A DNA stretch of 38,031 nucleotides from a virus: positions 1 to 38,031 of the IMG/VR virus record IMGVR_UViG_3300025313_000065. One strand, given 5' to 3'. The notes under the pieces are model-generated. The model saw only the letters and a list, made by a program, of their open reading frames with translations, made no database searches and was not told the DNA's origin. The translations under genes were made by a program, and so were the position numbers. Shown here piece by piece: positions 6,181 to 14,391 of the stretch (positions are counted from its first letter, which is position 1; each line of letters starts with the position of its first letter).

Positions 6181-6806
6181 CTAAATTCTATGATGCCGTT
6201 CCCGCGTCTCACACACAAACTCGCGAGTTGGCACATGAGTTCACCGCGCATTTCATCGGCGCGCTGCCGGGCTTTGCATTTGTCGCGACGGTATTCATTG
6301 TCGCGTTGGGCGTAGCATCGTGGGCATGGATTGAAATGAGTTCATGGGTTTTGCGCACGATGGCGCTCGGCGCGTGCGGCGCGGCATTGGCTATCGGCGT
6401 GTCGTTTGGATTCTACACGTGGTTCGGCTTCGATACGCTGCGAGACGAGCGCAAGGACGTACAAGCTGAATCGCGCTTCCGGCAGGCGGAACTGGAGTTT
6501 CGCCTCGAGCAAATGCTAGACATGCCACTCTTGACAGATGGCGCGGGCAACGTAGGCCAAACACCTGATGCATTTGTAAACCACTTGGATGAGTTCGCCA
6601 ACCGGTTGAGCGTGTTTGGCGATGACGAGAAATCCAGGTCGCATTGGTTGAAGGCCGATGGCGCGAACGAGGACTATCGATTCAAGGACGGCCAGCGTAT
6701 CAGCCGGGGTGAGTACGAGCGCATCATCCGGGCATTGGAGATTCGCGGCCGGCGCAAAGGTAGAGCCGGTGAGCGCTCTACCCCACTCTCGGAAATGGAA
6801 GGGTAG
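6150..6806 (+). CDS. Two-span membrane protein, 218 residues
   Basis: A cytoplasmic start of about 35 residues is followed by hydrophobic segments at about 36-60 and 68-92, then a charged helical region (residues 95-130, QAESRFRQAELEFRLEQML). The C-terminus holds ISRGEYERIIRALEIRGRRK, which resembles a short helical binding motif. ATG 6150 lies inside the end of the upstream microprotein, so translation is likely coupled. No known family recognised. Its position ahead of the packaging genes gives no clear job. Confidence 0.6.
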   Translation: MAAPTSQNQVTKFYDAVPASHTQTRELAHEFTAHFIGALPGFAFVATVFIVALGVASWAWIEMSSWVLRTMALGACGAALAIGVSFGFYTWFGFDTLRDERKDVQAESRFRQAELEFRLEQMLDMPLLTDGAGNVGQTPDAFVNHLDEFANRLSVFGDDEKSRSHWLKADGANEDYRFKDGQRISRGEYERIIRALEIRGRRKGRAGERSTPLSEMEG

Positions 6807-6836
6807 GGGGGCTTGGATAAGCACGAATTCCCAACC

Positions 6837-6869
6837 TATCCAGGTTATCCAGGTATCCAGGTATCCAGG
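6837..6869 (+). repeat. Four copies of TATCCAGG in tandem
   Basis: Four perfect 8-base units lie between two genes, the first and second separated by one extra T. They are at 6837-6844, 6846-6853, 6854-6861 and 6862-6869, just ahead of the GAGGG that serves the next start codon. The unit is not a multiple of three and the segment is non-coding. Slippage here could change spacing to the next gene, or the copies could be protein-binding sites. Confidence 0.7.
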
Positions 6870-6889
6870 TAAAGAGGGAATTGGATTCT

Positions 6890-7096
6890 ATGCTGCCCGA
6901 ACTAGCTAGTACGACCGCCCTAGACCCGGCGCGGATTTCCGAAGCGATTCCGGTTGGACCCGACGACCTAGCCGACCGGTTGCTCCGCAGAACGATCTAC
7001 CTCATCGCGCTGTTTCCATCCGCCTACTTTTGGTGGATGCTGTTCGATTTCCTTTTCTTCCACTCGTCCTATGAGGCGCGCGGGGTGACGGAATGA
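6890..7096 (+). CDS. Small membrane protein, 68 residues
   Basis: ATG 6890 is preferred over TTG 6881 because GAGGG is too close to the latter. The second half holds one strong hydrophobic segment, TIYLIALFPSAYFWWMLFDF, rich in aromatic residues. The stop overlaps the next start (ATGA). The function is unknown. Confidence 0.5.
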   Translation: MLPELASTTALDPARISEAIPVGPDDLADRLLRRTIYLIALFPSAYFWWMLFDFLFFHSSYEARGVTE

Positions 7097-7233
7097 GATA
7101 CGCCAACGAGAAACCCATCTGCGAGTTCTGCCACTCCCGCTGTCCGCTCGACTGCTACGGTACTTTGATCTGTTACGAATGCATCCTTAAATTCCTGCGC
7201 GCGCTCACGGAACAAATTGATGAATCTCACTGA
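7093..7233 (+). CDS. Six-cysteine small protein, 46 residues
   Basis: ATG 7093 overlaps the upstream stop. The sequence MRYANEKPICEFCHSRCPLD continues with CYGTLICYECILKFLRALTE. Six Cys at positions 10, 13, 17, 21, 27 and 30 include two CxxC pairs, which suits a zinc-binding fold. The end overlaps the following gene by 14 bases. Tiny zinc proteins of this kind are common near phage terminase genes, but the role is unknown. Confidence 0.55.
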   Translation: MRYANEKPICEFCHSRCPLDCYGTLICYECILKFLRALTEQIDESH

Positions 7234-7387
7234 ACTCACGAAAAAGAAACTCGAACTTTATCACGAATTACTTTCGCTCCCTCCAGATCAATTGATGGAT
7301 GTTGATCCTATTCTATTCTGGCTCCGCGTCCTCGCCCTCTCCGCGCCGTTCCTATTTATTATATGGCTCATCGTAAAAAAACATTAA
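7220..7387 (+). CDS. Small membrane protein, 55 residues
   Basis: A charged helix, MNLTELTKKKLELYHELLSL, is followed by one membrane span at about 32-52 (LFWLRVLALSAPFLFIIWLI) and a short basic end. It overlaps both neighbours (14 and 25 bases), as expected in a tightly coupled operon. The function is unknown. Confidence 0.5.
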   Translation: MNLTELTKKKLELYHELLSLPPDQLMDVDPILFWLRVLALSAPFLFIIWLIVKKH

Positions 7388-7809
7388 CCGTAAGAGGCAC
7401 AAACGGTAAGCAAACGAATTCGGGAAGGTTCCAAAAGGGAAATAAGTTTGGATACCGTTTCAAGCCGGGCTATGACCCTAACCGCAATTATCACGGGCGA
7501 CCGAAAGATCATGATGAATTGCGCGATCTGATTCGAGATGTGGGTAGAGAGATTGCGGAGAATGATCCATCTAAACGAGCGCGCATTTACAACCTCATTG
7601 AAAGAATGTTCGAGTCTGAGATCGCGGCTGACCATTCTAATATCCTGGAGCACGGCTGGGGTAAAGTTCCACAACCCATTGACATTAACAAGATGACCGA
7701 TGCTGAACTTGTCGAATTCATCCAGAAGTCACTTGGAATCAGTGGCCTTGGCGTTGGAGGAAGCCCAGCGCCGGAACCTGATTCAGAGAATAGCCCAACC
7801 CCAACGTAA
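7363..7809 (+). CDS. Putative terminase small subunit
   Basis: A 148-residue protein directly ahead of the large terminase gene. Its N-terminus is basic and Gly/Asn-rich (RFQKGNKFGYRFKPGYDPNR, then HGRPKDHDEL), in the style of the RFKKGxSGNPxGRPK arm of small-terminase-like proteins. A helical part (LRDLIRDVGREI) and a Pro-rich end follow. The small subunit recognises phage DNA and loads it on the large subunit. The last 110 bases overlap the large-terminase frame. The call rests on position and the N-terminal pattern. Confidence 0.55.
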   Translation: MAHRKKTLTVRGTNGKQTNSGRFQKGNKFGYRFKPGYDPNRNYHGRPKDHDELRDLIRDVGREIAENDPSKRARIYNLIERMFESEIAADHSNILEHGWGKVPQPIDINKMTDAELVEFIQKSLGISGLGVGGSPAPEPDSENSPTPT

Positions 7810-9094
7810 AAAGTCTTTCGAGTTTCGCGGCAATAATTTAACAATCCAATCCTGGGTCAACCCACCGCGACCGGCGGAATTTATTCTGGAAGGCGCGTCA
7901 GAAACCGGCAAAACGTACGCGTCGCTCAATCTGCTGGATGCGCTGGCGCGAAAATACTCTAACGCGCGTCTCGCGATGGTGCGTCAGTATCACGTGGATA
8001 TTCCCGCGACGGTTTGGGATATTTACAAACGCGAGTTCATCGAGACGAGCGGTGATGTGAAAATCTTCGGCGGCGAGGGTGCGCTCTTCGCGGAATACCC
8101 GAACAAGTCGCGCGTGTGGGTCGTCGGAATGGACAGACCGGGGAAGGTTTTGTCCGGCTCGTTGGATGCGGTCTATTTCAATCAATGCGAGGAATCGAAA
8201 CAGGACGGGTGGGAAATTCTCTCGACGCGCACGACGGGACGCGGCGGCGTCATTGTCCCAGGTATTTTGTTCGGCGACATGAATCCCGCGCCGCTGACGC
8301 ACTGGATTTACTCGCGCGAATCATCGGGCAAATTACAGATTCTCAATAGCACGTTCAAGGACAATCCGAAACTCTACGACGCGCAGGGCAACGTTACGAC
8401 CCAGGGTCAGGAAACACTTGCGCGACTCTCGAATCTCACGGGCGTCTTGCGCGCAAGATTGTACGAAGGCAAGCGCGCCAGTACCGCCGGTTTAGTCTAC
8501 AATGAAGTCTGGGATGAGAACGACGGAAGCGTTACGGAACAAGCGGGATACCAGGAAGGCGCGGGCGAAATCTTTTGGGCGTGCGACGATGGCTATTCCG
8601 CCGGCAGCGCGCCCCAATCCGCCGGACGCGATTTGCAGACCGGCTATTTTGTCGCCGATGCGCATCCCCGGGTTTTCCTATTATGCCAATTGCGACCCGA
8701 TGGGACTTTGAATGTTTTCGCGGAATCCTATCAATGCCTGGTGTTGACCGATTCGCACATTTCAGCAATACTCGAATTACCTTATCCGCGCCCGACGTTC
8801 GTCTCGCACGGTCCGGGCTCGGCGGAATTCCGCGGGCGCATCATGGCGGCGCAGATGATGCCGATGCAATGCACCGAACAGGTCGATACGACGATCAAGG
8901 AATTGAGAGCGTGGCTCGCGAAAGATTCAAACCAGGTTCGGCGCGTGCGTGTCCATCCGCGTTGCCGCCACCTGCGCGCTGAGATGTTATCCTATGCCTA
9001 CGATCCACAGACCCAGCGGCCAATTAAGCGTTTCGATCACGGACCGGATGCACTTAGAGGATTATGCTGGATGCTTAGATTGCGTAGGAGTTAG
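7700..9094 (+). CDS. terL: Terminase large subunit
   Basis: A 464-residue packaging motor with ATPase and nuclease parts. Walker A is GASETGKT at 65-72, a variant form usual in terminases. Walker B is LDAVYFNQCEE at 155-165, with Glu164 as the catalytic residue. The nuclease half shows ACDDGYS (Asp296-Asp297) and, near the end, FDHGPDALRG with Asp446 and Asp450, the usual late acid pair. It drives DNA into the prohead through the portal and cuts it. ATG 7700 lies deep inside the small-subunit gene and has no good ribosome binding site. A GTG at 7742 is an alternative that still leaves the P-loop intact. Confidence 0.9.
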   Translation: MLNLSNSSRSHLESVALALEEAQRRNLIQRIAQPQRKKSFEFRGNNLTIQSWVNPPRPAEFILEGASETGKTYASLNLLDALARKYSNARLAMVRQYHVDIPATVWDIYKREFIETSGDVKIFGGEGALFAEYPNKSRVWVVGMDRPGKVLSGSLDAVYFNQCEESKQDGWEILSTRTTGRGGVIVPGILFGDMNPAPLTHWIYSRESSGKLQILNSTFKDNPKLYDAQGNVTTQGQETLARLSNLTGVLRARLYEGKRASTAGLVYNEVWDENDGSVTEQAGYQEGAGEIFWACDDGYSAGSAPQSAGRDLQTGYFVADAHPRVFLLCQLRPDGTLNVFAESYQCLVLTDSHISAILELPYPRPTFVSHGPGSAEFRGRIMAAQMMPMQCTEQVDTTIKELRAWLAKDSNQVRRVRVHPRCRHLRAEMLSYAYDPQTQRPIKRFDHGPDALRGLCWMLRLRRS

Positions 9095-9096
9095 TT

Positions 9097-9231
9097 ATTG
9101 ACACTCTGCGATCAAAAAAGGACTGGGAAAACAGAAGATGTCAAAGATGTGGACATATCTTCCAAGTGAACCGATATGCTTCAACACGGTTTTGTTCTAA
9201 GTCTTGTGCGCGACGGTCAAGAAATGATTGA
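9097..9231 (+). CDS. Putative zinc-ribbon microprotein with ATT start
   Basis: A frame of 44 codons between terminase and portal reads IDTLRSKKDWENRRCQRCGH then IFQVNRYASTRFCSKSCARR. CxxCG and FCSxxCARR form a typical four-Cys zinc ribbon of the kind found in small phage proteins and HNH-associated modules. There is no ATG, GTG or TTG in frame. AGGAG at 9086-9090 is correctly placed for an ATT at 9097. A CTG at 9106 is the other candidate. The coding sense is supported by the motif, the start by spacing only. Confidence 0.45.
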   Translation: MDTLRSKKDWENRRCQRCGHIFQVNRYASTRFCSKSCARRSRND

Positions 9232-9243
9232 GACGCTAACCCC

Positions 9244-11106
9244 ATGCCCATCGAATACGACGTAAAGAAATATTCCGTCACGCGCGACGACGAAACCCAG
9301 GTACCGGTGTTTCACTGGATGCTCAACCCGTCCTGGGTCAAGTCCGGTGGATTGCCAGCGTATTGGTCGCCGGCGCGCGACTGGTATTTGCGTCAACTGC
9401 TCTATCAACCCTATCACGATTTCTGGACCGGCGCGGTCGGAATCGCGATTGCGAAAATGTCATCGCTCGACTGGAAAGTCGAAGGCGAAACTCCCCGCCT
9501 ACGGCAACAGGCGCAAGACCTCCTCATGCCGTTTCTCACCGATGAGTTATCTAAACATCTCCAAGATTTTCTTCACACCGATAACGGCGCGTTTATAGAG
9601 ATTGTCAGAGCGTCGAAGGGCGGTGGCTCGCGTATCCTAGGTCTCGTGCATCTCGATTCCCTGCGCGTCACTCGCACCGGCGATTCCGAGATCGTCGCGT
9701 ACTATCGCGACGACAAGGGCGCGGAACATGAGTTGCGTCAGCATCAGATTGTCATGCTCGCAGATATGCCAAGTCCCAGCGCGACGCATTACGGCATCGG
9801 ACTCTGCGCGGCCTCACGCGGTCACGGCGCAATCAAGAAACTCGAAGCCATCGAGCGATACATCTACGAGAAAGTTTCCGGTGAGCGACCGCTGGCGGTA
9901 GACATGGTGGGCGGCGTCAGCGAACCGCAGCTCCGCACCGCGATTGAATCCGCGAAGGAAGATAATCGCGGACGTGGGAACATTCAATACATGGGCGCGG
10001 TGGTTGTGCCGACGTTGAGCGACATTGCGATCACGCATACTAGGATCAACTTCGCGGAATTGCCGGACGGATTCGAATACGAAAAGCAATTCAACAACTG
10101 CGCGCTATTGACTGCGAACGCCATCGGTCTCGACGTGCAGGATTTGCAGCCGCTCACCGGTAGACCGTTAGGCAGCGGAGAGCAATCGCAAATCCTGGAG
10201 GACAAAGCGAAGGGCAAGAATCTCGCCGCGTGGCGCAAGCAGTTCACGCACCAATCGAACGAGTGGATGGTTGCGGACACGATCATCTTCGCCTTCAGCG
10301 GCAAAGACCTGCGCGACCAGAAACAACAGGCCGACGTATTCAAGCTGGATGCGGATGCGGTTGGTAGTCTGGTTGAAAAAGCGATTCTCAATTCGGGTCA
10401 GGCGAAGCAAATCCTCGCGGACTTGGAGATGATTCCGAAAGAGTTCGTTCCCGAGGATGTAACGTCAAGTGAATCGCTCACCGATGAGGAAAAGGAATCC
10501 GCCGAGCCGGAGCCAGTTGCAATTACACAAGCGCGCTCGATTCGCGAGGTCACATCCGAATATCGCGACGGGCTGAATCGTTTCATCGCCGATACGCTCG
10601 TAGGGCGAATGGATGCAACGGACATGGCGCGTGCACATCGGGCATTGATTCGCGAAACCGCGCCGCGCGTTTATGTAGAAGGTTTACGCGCGATGGGAAT
10701 TGACGAGGATGAAATAGATGTCGGTGATCGTGAGGTTATCGCCGGTTGGATCGCGGAACAAGTGACACACGTTCGCGACTTTGCCAACGCGACAGTTGAC
10801 GCGCGCAAGGACAAAGCCGCGCAGTCCAGCATCGCGGAGCGCGTGACACTGTGGGTTGAAGCACTCAACACGCTCGGTAACCTTGCGCGCGCCTCGGCAC
10901 AATCCAACGCATCGGGGACGTGGACACTGGGACGCACGAAAGAGCATTGCGATACGTGCAACGGACTGAACGGCGCGCGCCATCGGGTCAAGTGGTTTAT
11001 CTCGCGTGGCTACGTTCCCCGCGAGCCAGGTTCAGAGACCTTGCAATGCAACGGCTACAATTGTGAGTGTCGTATCGTGAGTGACGATGGACGCCGCCTA
11101 CTCTGA
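9244..11106 (+). CDS. Portal protein fused to Mu F-like head morphogenesis domain
   Basis: A 620-residue protein. Residues 1-400 match the plan of HK97-type portals: a mixed alpha/beta wing, then the helical region around NNCALLTANAIGLDVQDLQP. Residues 440-620 resemble the SPP1 gp7/Mu F domain, ending in the metal-binding cluster CDTCNGLNGARH and LQCNGYNCECRIV. The portal forms the twelve-fold vertex channel; Mu F proteins sit in the head, and some are fused to portals. It follows the terminase as usual. No Shine-Dalgarno precedes the ATG, so translation may depend on coupling with the upstream zinc microprotein frame, which ends 12 bases earlier. Confidence 0.85.
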   Translation: MPIEYDVKKYSVTRDDETQVPVFHWMLNPSWVKSGGLPAYWSPARDWYLRQLLYQPYHDFWTGAVGIAIAKMSSLDWKVEGETPRLRQQAQDLLMPFLTDELSKHLQDFLHTDNGAFIEIVRASKGGGSRILGLVHLDSLRVTRTGDSEIVAYYRDDKGAEHELRQHQIVMLADMPSPSATHYGIGLCAASRGHGAIKKLEAIERYIYEKVSGERPLAVDMVGGVSEPQLRTAIESAKEDNRGRGNIQYMGAVVVPTLSDIAITHTRINFAELPDGFEYEKQFNNCALLTANAIGLDVQDLQPLTGRPLGSGEQSQILEDKAKGKNLAAWRKQFTHQSNEWMVADTIIFAFSGKDLRDQKQQADVFKLDADAVGSLVEKAILNSGQAKQILADLEMIPKEFVPEDVTSSESLTDEEKESAEPEPVAITQARSIREVTSEYRDGLNRFIADTLVGRMDATDMARAHRALIRETAPRVYVEGLRAMGIDEDEIDVGDREVIAGWIAEQVTHVRDFANATVDARKDKAAQSSIAERVTLWVEALNTLGNLARASAQSNASGTWTLGRTKEHCDTCNGLNGARHRVKWFISRGYVPREPGSETLQCNGYNCECRIVSDDGRRLL

Positions 11107-11302
11107 TAGACTCTTTACATCCAGTCCGAATCCTAGTATAATATCCTCGGATTGGTGTCCTCATCCGGACTGGATTAGGCTGGAGTTGGACAGTGGTAAG
11201 CTCGTCGCGATGTTCGACCCGAAAAGGGGATTGCTCCAGGTGCGCGTGCGCGGCGAGGAAAAGATTTTCGATTTGGCCGCACTGACCTATTCTCAAATTT
11301 AG
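11087..11302 (+). CDS. Small protein after portal, 71 residues
   Basis: The gene begins inside the end of the portal gene (ATG 11087; GTG 11081 is in the same frame). The second half is beta-rich: WIRLELDSGKLVAMFDPKRG, then LLQVRVRGEEKIFDL. In many phages with a Mu F domain a small protein of this size follows, often of the Com type, but only one Cys is present here, so a zinc finger is not supported. The function is unknown. Confidence 0.5.
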   Translation: MDAAYSDRLFTSSPNPSIISSDWCPHPDWIRLELDSGKLVAMFDPKRGLLQVRVRGEEKIFDLAALTYSQI

Positions 11303-11347
11303 TCTTTTGACCTGCGAACTGAATACGCGCTGATAGCGCAAGCCCAG

Positions 11348-11388
11348 GACGCCGAGAGCGTTACGATCTCTCGGCGTCTTTTGTTTTT
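11348..11388 (+). terminator. Intrinsic terminator inside the morphogenesis operon
   Basis: An 11-base perfect stem, GACGCCGAGAG (11348-11358) and CTCTCGGCGTC (11368-11378), has a 9-base loop and is followed by TTTTGTTTTT. GGAGG for the next gene begins immediately after the T-run. A weak promoter-like pair, TTGACC (11307-11312) and TGATAG (11331-11336), lies just upstream, so a short attenuated leader is possible. Confidence 0.85.
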
Positions 11389-11397
11389 GGAGGAACT

Positions 11398-12861
11398 ATG
11401 CCATACACCGTATCGGAACCACCGGCCGCGTTCGAGAAACTGCCGGACCATGCGATTGAAATTGGCGTCGCCGCGTTCAACTCGGCGTACGACGGCACGT
11501 GTGCCGAGCGCGAGGATCGCGAGTCCTGCGCGATGGCGATTGCGTGGAGTGCCATCAAGACACAGTACGAGCAGAACGACGCGGGCGAGTGGCATGAAAA
11601 AGAACAGCGAGGTGCAATGAATCCATTCCGAAAACTATTCGAGCAAGTCCGCGCAGTATTCGAGCCACACCTAACCGAGCGCGCTATTTCCATGAGTGAC
11701 CTACAAGATAAAATTTACGGGACTCTCTATCCTCCAGGCACTGAACGTGACCCAGAGACCGTGCTCGACCCCATCGACCTGTACCACGAAGGCAGCGAAA
11801 TGTATCTGCTCTGTTCGGGTCAGGGCAGAATCTGGCGCGTCAACGTGACCCTCGGCGCGGATGATTCCGTGACGCTGGGAGAGAGAATCGAAATCCCCAT
11901 CCCATCGAGTGAATCGCGGAGCGTAACGGTCATTCGTCAGAAGGATGGCAAAGCGCGTTGGCTTGCCATCGCCGCAACCGCCGCGCTAAATCGCGATGGT
12001 CAGATCGATTCGCGCGCGCTGTTCGATTCGTTCATCGCGCGCGCCGAGGAGACGAAGGAATATCCCGAACTGCGATTCTACCATCAGGGCGATTTGATTC
12101 GTTTCGGTCAGGCGGATTATCTCGCGCGCGACGACGCGCTCTACCTCGCGGCGGGAACGTTCGATGAGACCGACCTCGCCCGCGCCGCGATGGACGCGCT
12201 CGAAAAGGATTCCCAGGATTGGGCGACCTCGATTGGATTCGATCCACTTGAGAAACCTACGTTCATCGAAGTGGCGCGCGGCGTGAAGATTCCCGTTTAC
12301 ACCAAAGGCGAAAATATCGAAATCTCGATTGTGCCGGTGGATCGAGCGAGTTCCTTACTCACGTCCATCGGCGTAACCCAGGAGGTGAAGAGAATGAGAA
12401 AAGAAGTTTACGAGGCGCTCGTCAAGCTGGTTGGCAAGGATAATGCCGAACCGTTCAAAGACCGCGCCGATACCGCCAACCGCGCCGCGCAGAATATGGT
12501 GACGCGCGACGTGGATGAAGAAAAACTCATCGCGGAAATCGTCAAGCGCGCCATGTCCGCTGAGGAAATCAAAACGATGGTCGAGCAGATGGCGCAGATG
12601 CAAACGATGCTCGCGGACATGGCGAAGCAGATGGGCGCGGCGGTCGAGGAATCGAAAACCGTTCAGCAGGCCATCAACGCGGTCGATGCGCGGTTGAAGG
12701 AATTGGAAGGCGAGACCCCGCGCGGGTTCCGCGCGAGCCAAGCCGCGTCAACTGTTACACGCGACGCGAACAAGAAACCGCACGACGACCCGAAGAAAAG
12801 TTACTTCGAGACCTTCGTCAATCAAATGGTCTTGGGTCAGCCCGAAAATCCTACGAAGTGA
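11398..12861 (+). CDS. ChaB-like domain fused to putative prohead protease and scaffold
   Basis: A 487-residue protein with three parts. Residues 1-70 match the ChaB pattern: LPDHAIEIGVAAFNSAYDGT, MAIAWSAIKTQYEQ and WHEKEQ. Residues 220-310 hold RFYHQGDLIRFGQADYL and WATSIGFDP, which resemble the His and Ser-containing blocks of phage prohead proteases. Residues 350-450 are a long charged coiled coil (EIVKRAMSAEEIKTMVEQMA) typical of scaffold or delta domains. The ATG has GGAGGA at ideal distance. It lies between portal and capsid gene, where protease and scaffold belong. The protease assignment is tentative because the full catalytic set is not certain. Confidence 0.65.
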   Translation: MPYTVSEPPAAFEKLPDHAIEIGVAAFNSAYDGTCAEREDRESCAMAIAWSAIKTQYEQNDAGEWHEKEQRGAMNPFRKLFEQVRAVFEPHLTERAISMSDLQDKIYGTLYPPGTERDPETVLDPIDLYHEGSEMYLLCSGQGRIWRVNVTLGADDSVTLGERIEIPIPSSESRSVTVIRQKDGKARWLAIAATAALNRDGQIDSRALFDSFIARAEETKEYPELRFYHQGDLIRFGQADYLARDDALYLAAGTFDETDLARAAMDALEKDSQDWATSIGFDPLEKPTFIEVARGVKIPVYTKGENIEISIVPVDRASSLLTSIGVTQEVKRMRKEVYEALVKLVGKDNAEPFKDRADTANRAAQNMVTRDVDEEKLIAEIVKRAMSAEEIKTMVEQMAQMQTMLADMAKQMGAAVEESKTVQQAINAVDARLKELEGETPRGFRASQAASTVTRDANKKPHDDPKKSYFETFVNQMVLGQPENPTK

Positions 12862-12904
12862 AAGAACTCACGGAGAGCCATCATCTATCTGAGGAGGTTT
12901 GACA

Positions 12905-14332
12905 ATGGACGTTGATTATAAACAACTCGCCCGCGCGCTCATCCAGGAATCGAATGGCGGCAGCGTGCAGCGCAATGTGCCATCCGCGACGCCCAACGCG
13001 ATCATGGGGCACGGACGCGGCGGATTGTTCTCCCACTTTGCGTTGGAGAAGCCAATCTTCTCCGCGATGGTTCTCCCGATTCGCGGCTTGCAATCTATCC
13101 TGCCGACGAAATCCGCGAACACGGTAAATCCGCTTTACGGCATTTTCACCGGCGTCACGGATTCGACCGGCAGCGAGCCAGTTGGACCGTGCGATGATCC
13201 GCCGTACGCGGGCTTGTCGAAACTGTGTATGCATCAGTTCGTATTCGGGCGATACTCGCGTCAGACGCGCGTCTTCGAACTGGATGCGTTCGGCAAAATC
13301 CAGGATCGCGGAGATCACCTGGACTTGCAACTAATGAACAATCCGTTCGATGAGGGAAATCCAAACGTGCCGACGATTCCAGGAATGGGGAATCCAGTCG
13401 GGAACGACATCGCGAAGGGACTGTTCGAGTTCGGTACGATTTGGTCACGCGACTTTGCTCCGCAAATCTACACCGGGAATCCAACCAACAACACGCTCAA
13501 CAACGGCTACATGGAATTCTACGGGTTGGACATTCTCATCAACAGTGGTTATCGCGACGCGGTGACCGGTGTTGTTTGCCCGGCGGCGGATTCCTACGTT
13601 AAGAGTTTCGGCAACCTCAACGTCGGAACGGCCTGCACGACAATGGTGCAGGACTTGACGTGGATGATGCGCGAGCTGAGAGACCGCGCGGATCGGATGG
13701 GATTGTCCCCAGCATCCTGGGCACTCGCGATGCGCCCGACGCTGTTCTACCTCATCACCGAGTGCTGGCCGTGTTCGTACTATACCTACCGCTGCACGGA
13801 CAGCGCGGGCGGAACGTCGGTTGTGGACGCGACCGATTCGGTCAACCTGCGCGACCAGATGCGCGCGGGATCGTACCTCCTAATTGACGGCGAGAAAGTT
13901 CCCGTAGTTCAGGATGATGCGATTGCTGAGACCAACGTCGGCGCGGGCGTTTACTCCTCGCAAATCTACGTCGTGCCGCTGAAGGTTTTGGGAAACACGC
14001 CGGTAACGTACTTGGAGTATTTTGATTACTCCTCGCCGAACGGTTTCCAAGCGGCGGCGCAGGCGTTCGCACCCGGCGGGTTCTTCGACGTGTCAGACGG
14101 CGGTCGCTTCGCATGGCATCGTAAACCACCGAACAACTGGTGCGTCCAACTCATGGCGAAAACCGAGCCGCGTTTGTTGTTGCTCACGCCGATGATCGCG
14201 GGTCGGCTGACCAGCATCCGCTATACGCCGGTTGTCCATGAGCGCGACTGGGATCCGAGCGGAACGTACTATGTGGATGGCGGTGGCTACAGTCCGCAGA
14301 CGCCTCCGAGTTACTACAGTCCGCAAGCGTAA
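12905..14332 (+). CDS. Major capsid protein
   Basis: A 475-residue protein in the capsid position, after protease/scaffold and with the best ribosome binding site of the head module (GAGGAGG). It lacks an obvious signal peptide. The length, the Gly/Asn/Pro-rich loops and elements such as WALAMRPTLFYLITE and SYLLIDGEKVPVVQDD fit the HK97 fold. The C-terminus is Tyr/Gly/Ser/Pro-rich (GGGYSPQTPPSYYSPQA) and may be exposed on the capsid surface. ATG 12905 is used rather than TTG 12899 because of ribosome binding site spacing. A strong hairpin follows. Confidence 0.75.
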   Translation: MDVDYKQLARALIQESNGGSVQRNVPSATPNAIMGHGRGGLFSHFALEKPIFSAMVLPIRGLQSILPTKSANTVNPLYGIFTGVTDSTGSEPVGPCDDPPYAGLSKLCMHQFVFGRYSRQTRVFELDAFGKIQDRGDHLDLQLMNNPFDEGNPNVPTIPGMGNPVGNDIAKGLFEFGTIWSRDFAPQIYTGNPTNNTLNNGYMEFYGLDILINSGYRDAVTGVVCPAADSYVKSFGNLNVGTACTTMVQDLTWMMRELRDRADRMGLSPASWALAMRPTLFYLITECWPCSYYTYRCTDSAGGTSVVDATDSVNLRDQMRAGSYLLIDGEKVPVVQDDAIAETNVGAGVYSSQIYVVPLKVLGNTPVTYLEYFDYSSPNGFQAAAQAFAPGGFFDVSDGGRFAWHRKPPNNWCVQLMAKTEPRLLLLTPMIAGRLTSIRYTPVVHERDWDPSGTYYVDGGGYSPQTPPSYYSPQA

Positions 14333-14348
14333 CGGTTTTGAGTTTGTC

Positions 14349-14381
14349 ATCCTGGGATGGGTTCTGTTACCATCCCAGGAT
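14349..14381 (+). other. 12-base perfect hairpin after the capsid gene
   Basis: ATCCTGGGATGG (14349-14360) and CCATCCCAGGAT (14370-14381) pair perfectly around 9 bases. There is no T-run, and GGAGAG for the next gene follows at once. It is better suited to stabilising the capsid mRNA end, or to reducing read-through, than to full termination. Confidence 0.75.
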
Positions 14382-14391
14382 CGGAGAGCAA

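Noticed and set aside
6836-6872. Short tandem repeat as a phage attachment site
   Set aside because: No integrase gene, tRNA 3' end or second copy was seen in the window.
9098-9103. Perfect TTGACA between terminase and portal
   Set aside because: No -10-like hexamer lies 15 to 19 bases downstream, and the segment reads as a zinc-ribbon protein.
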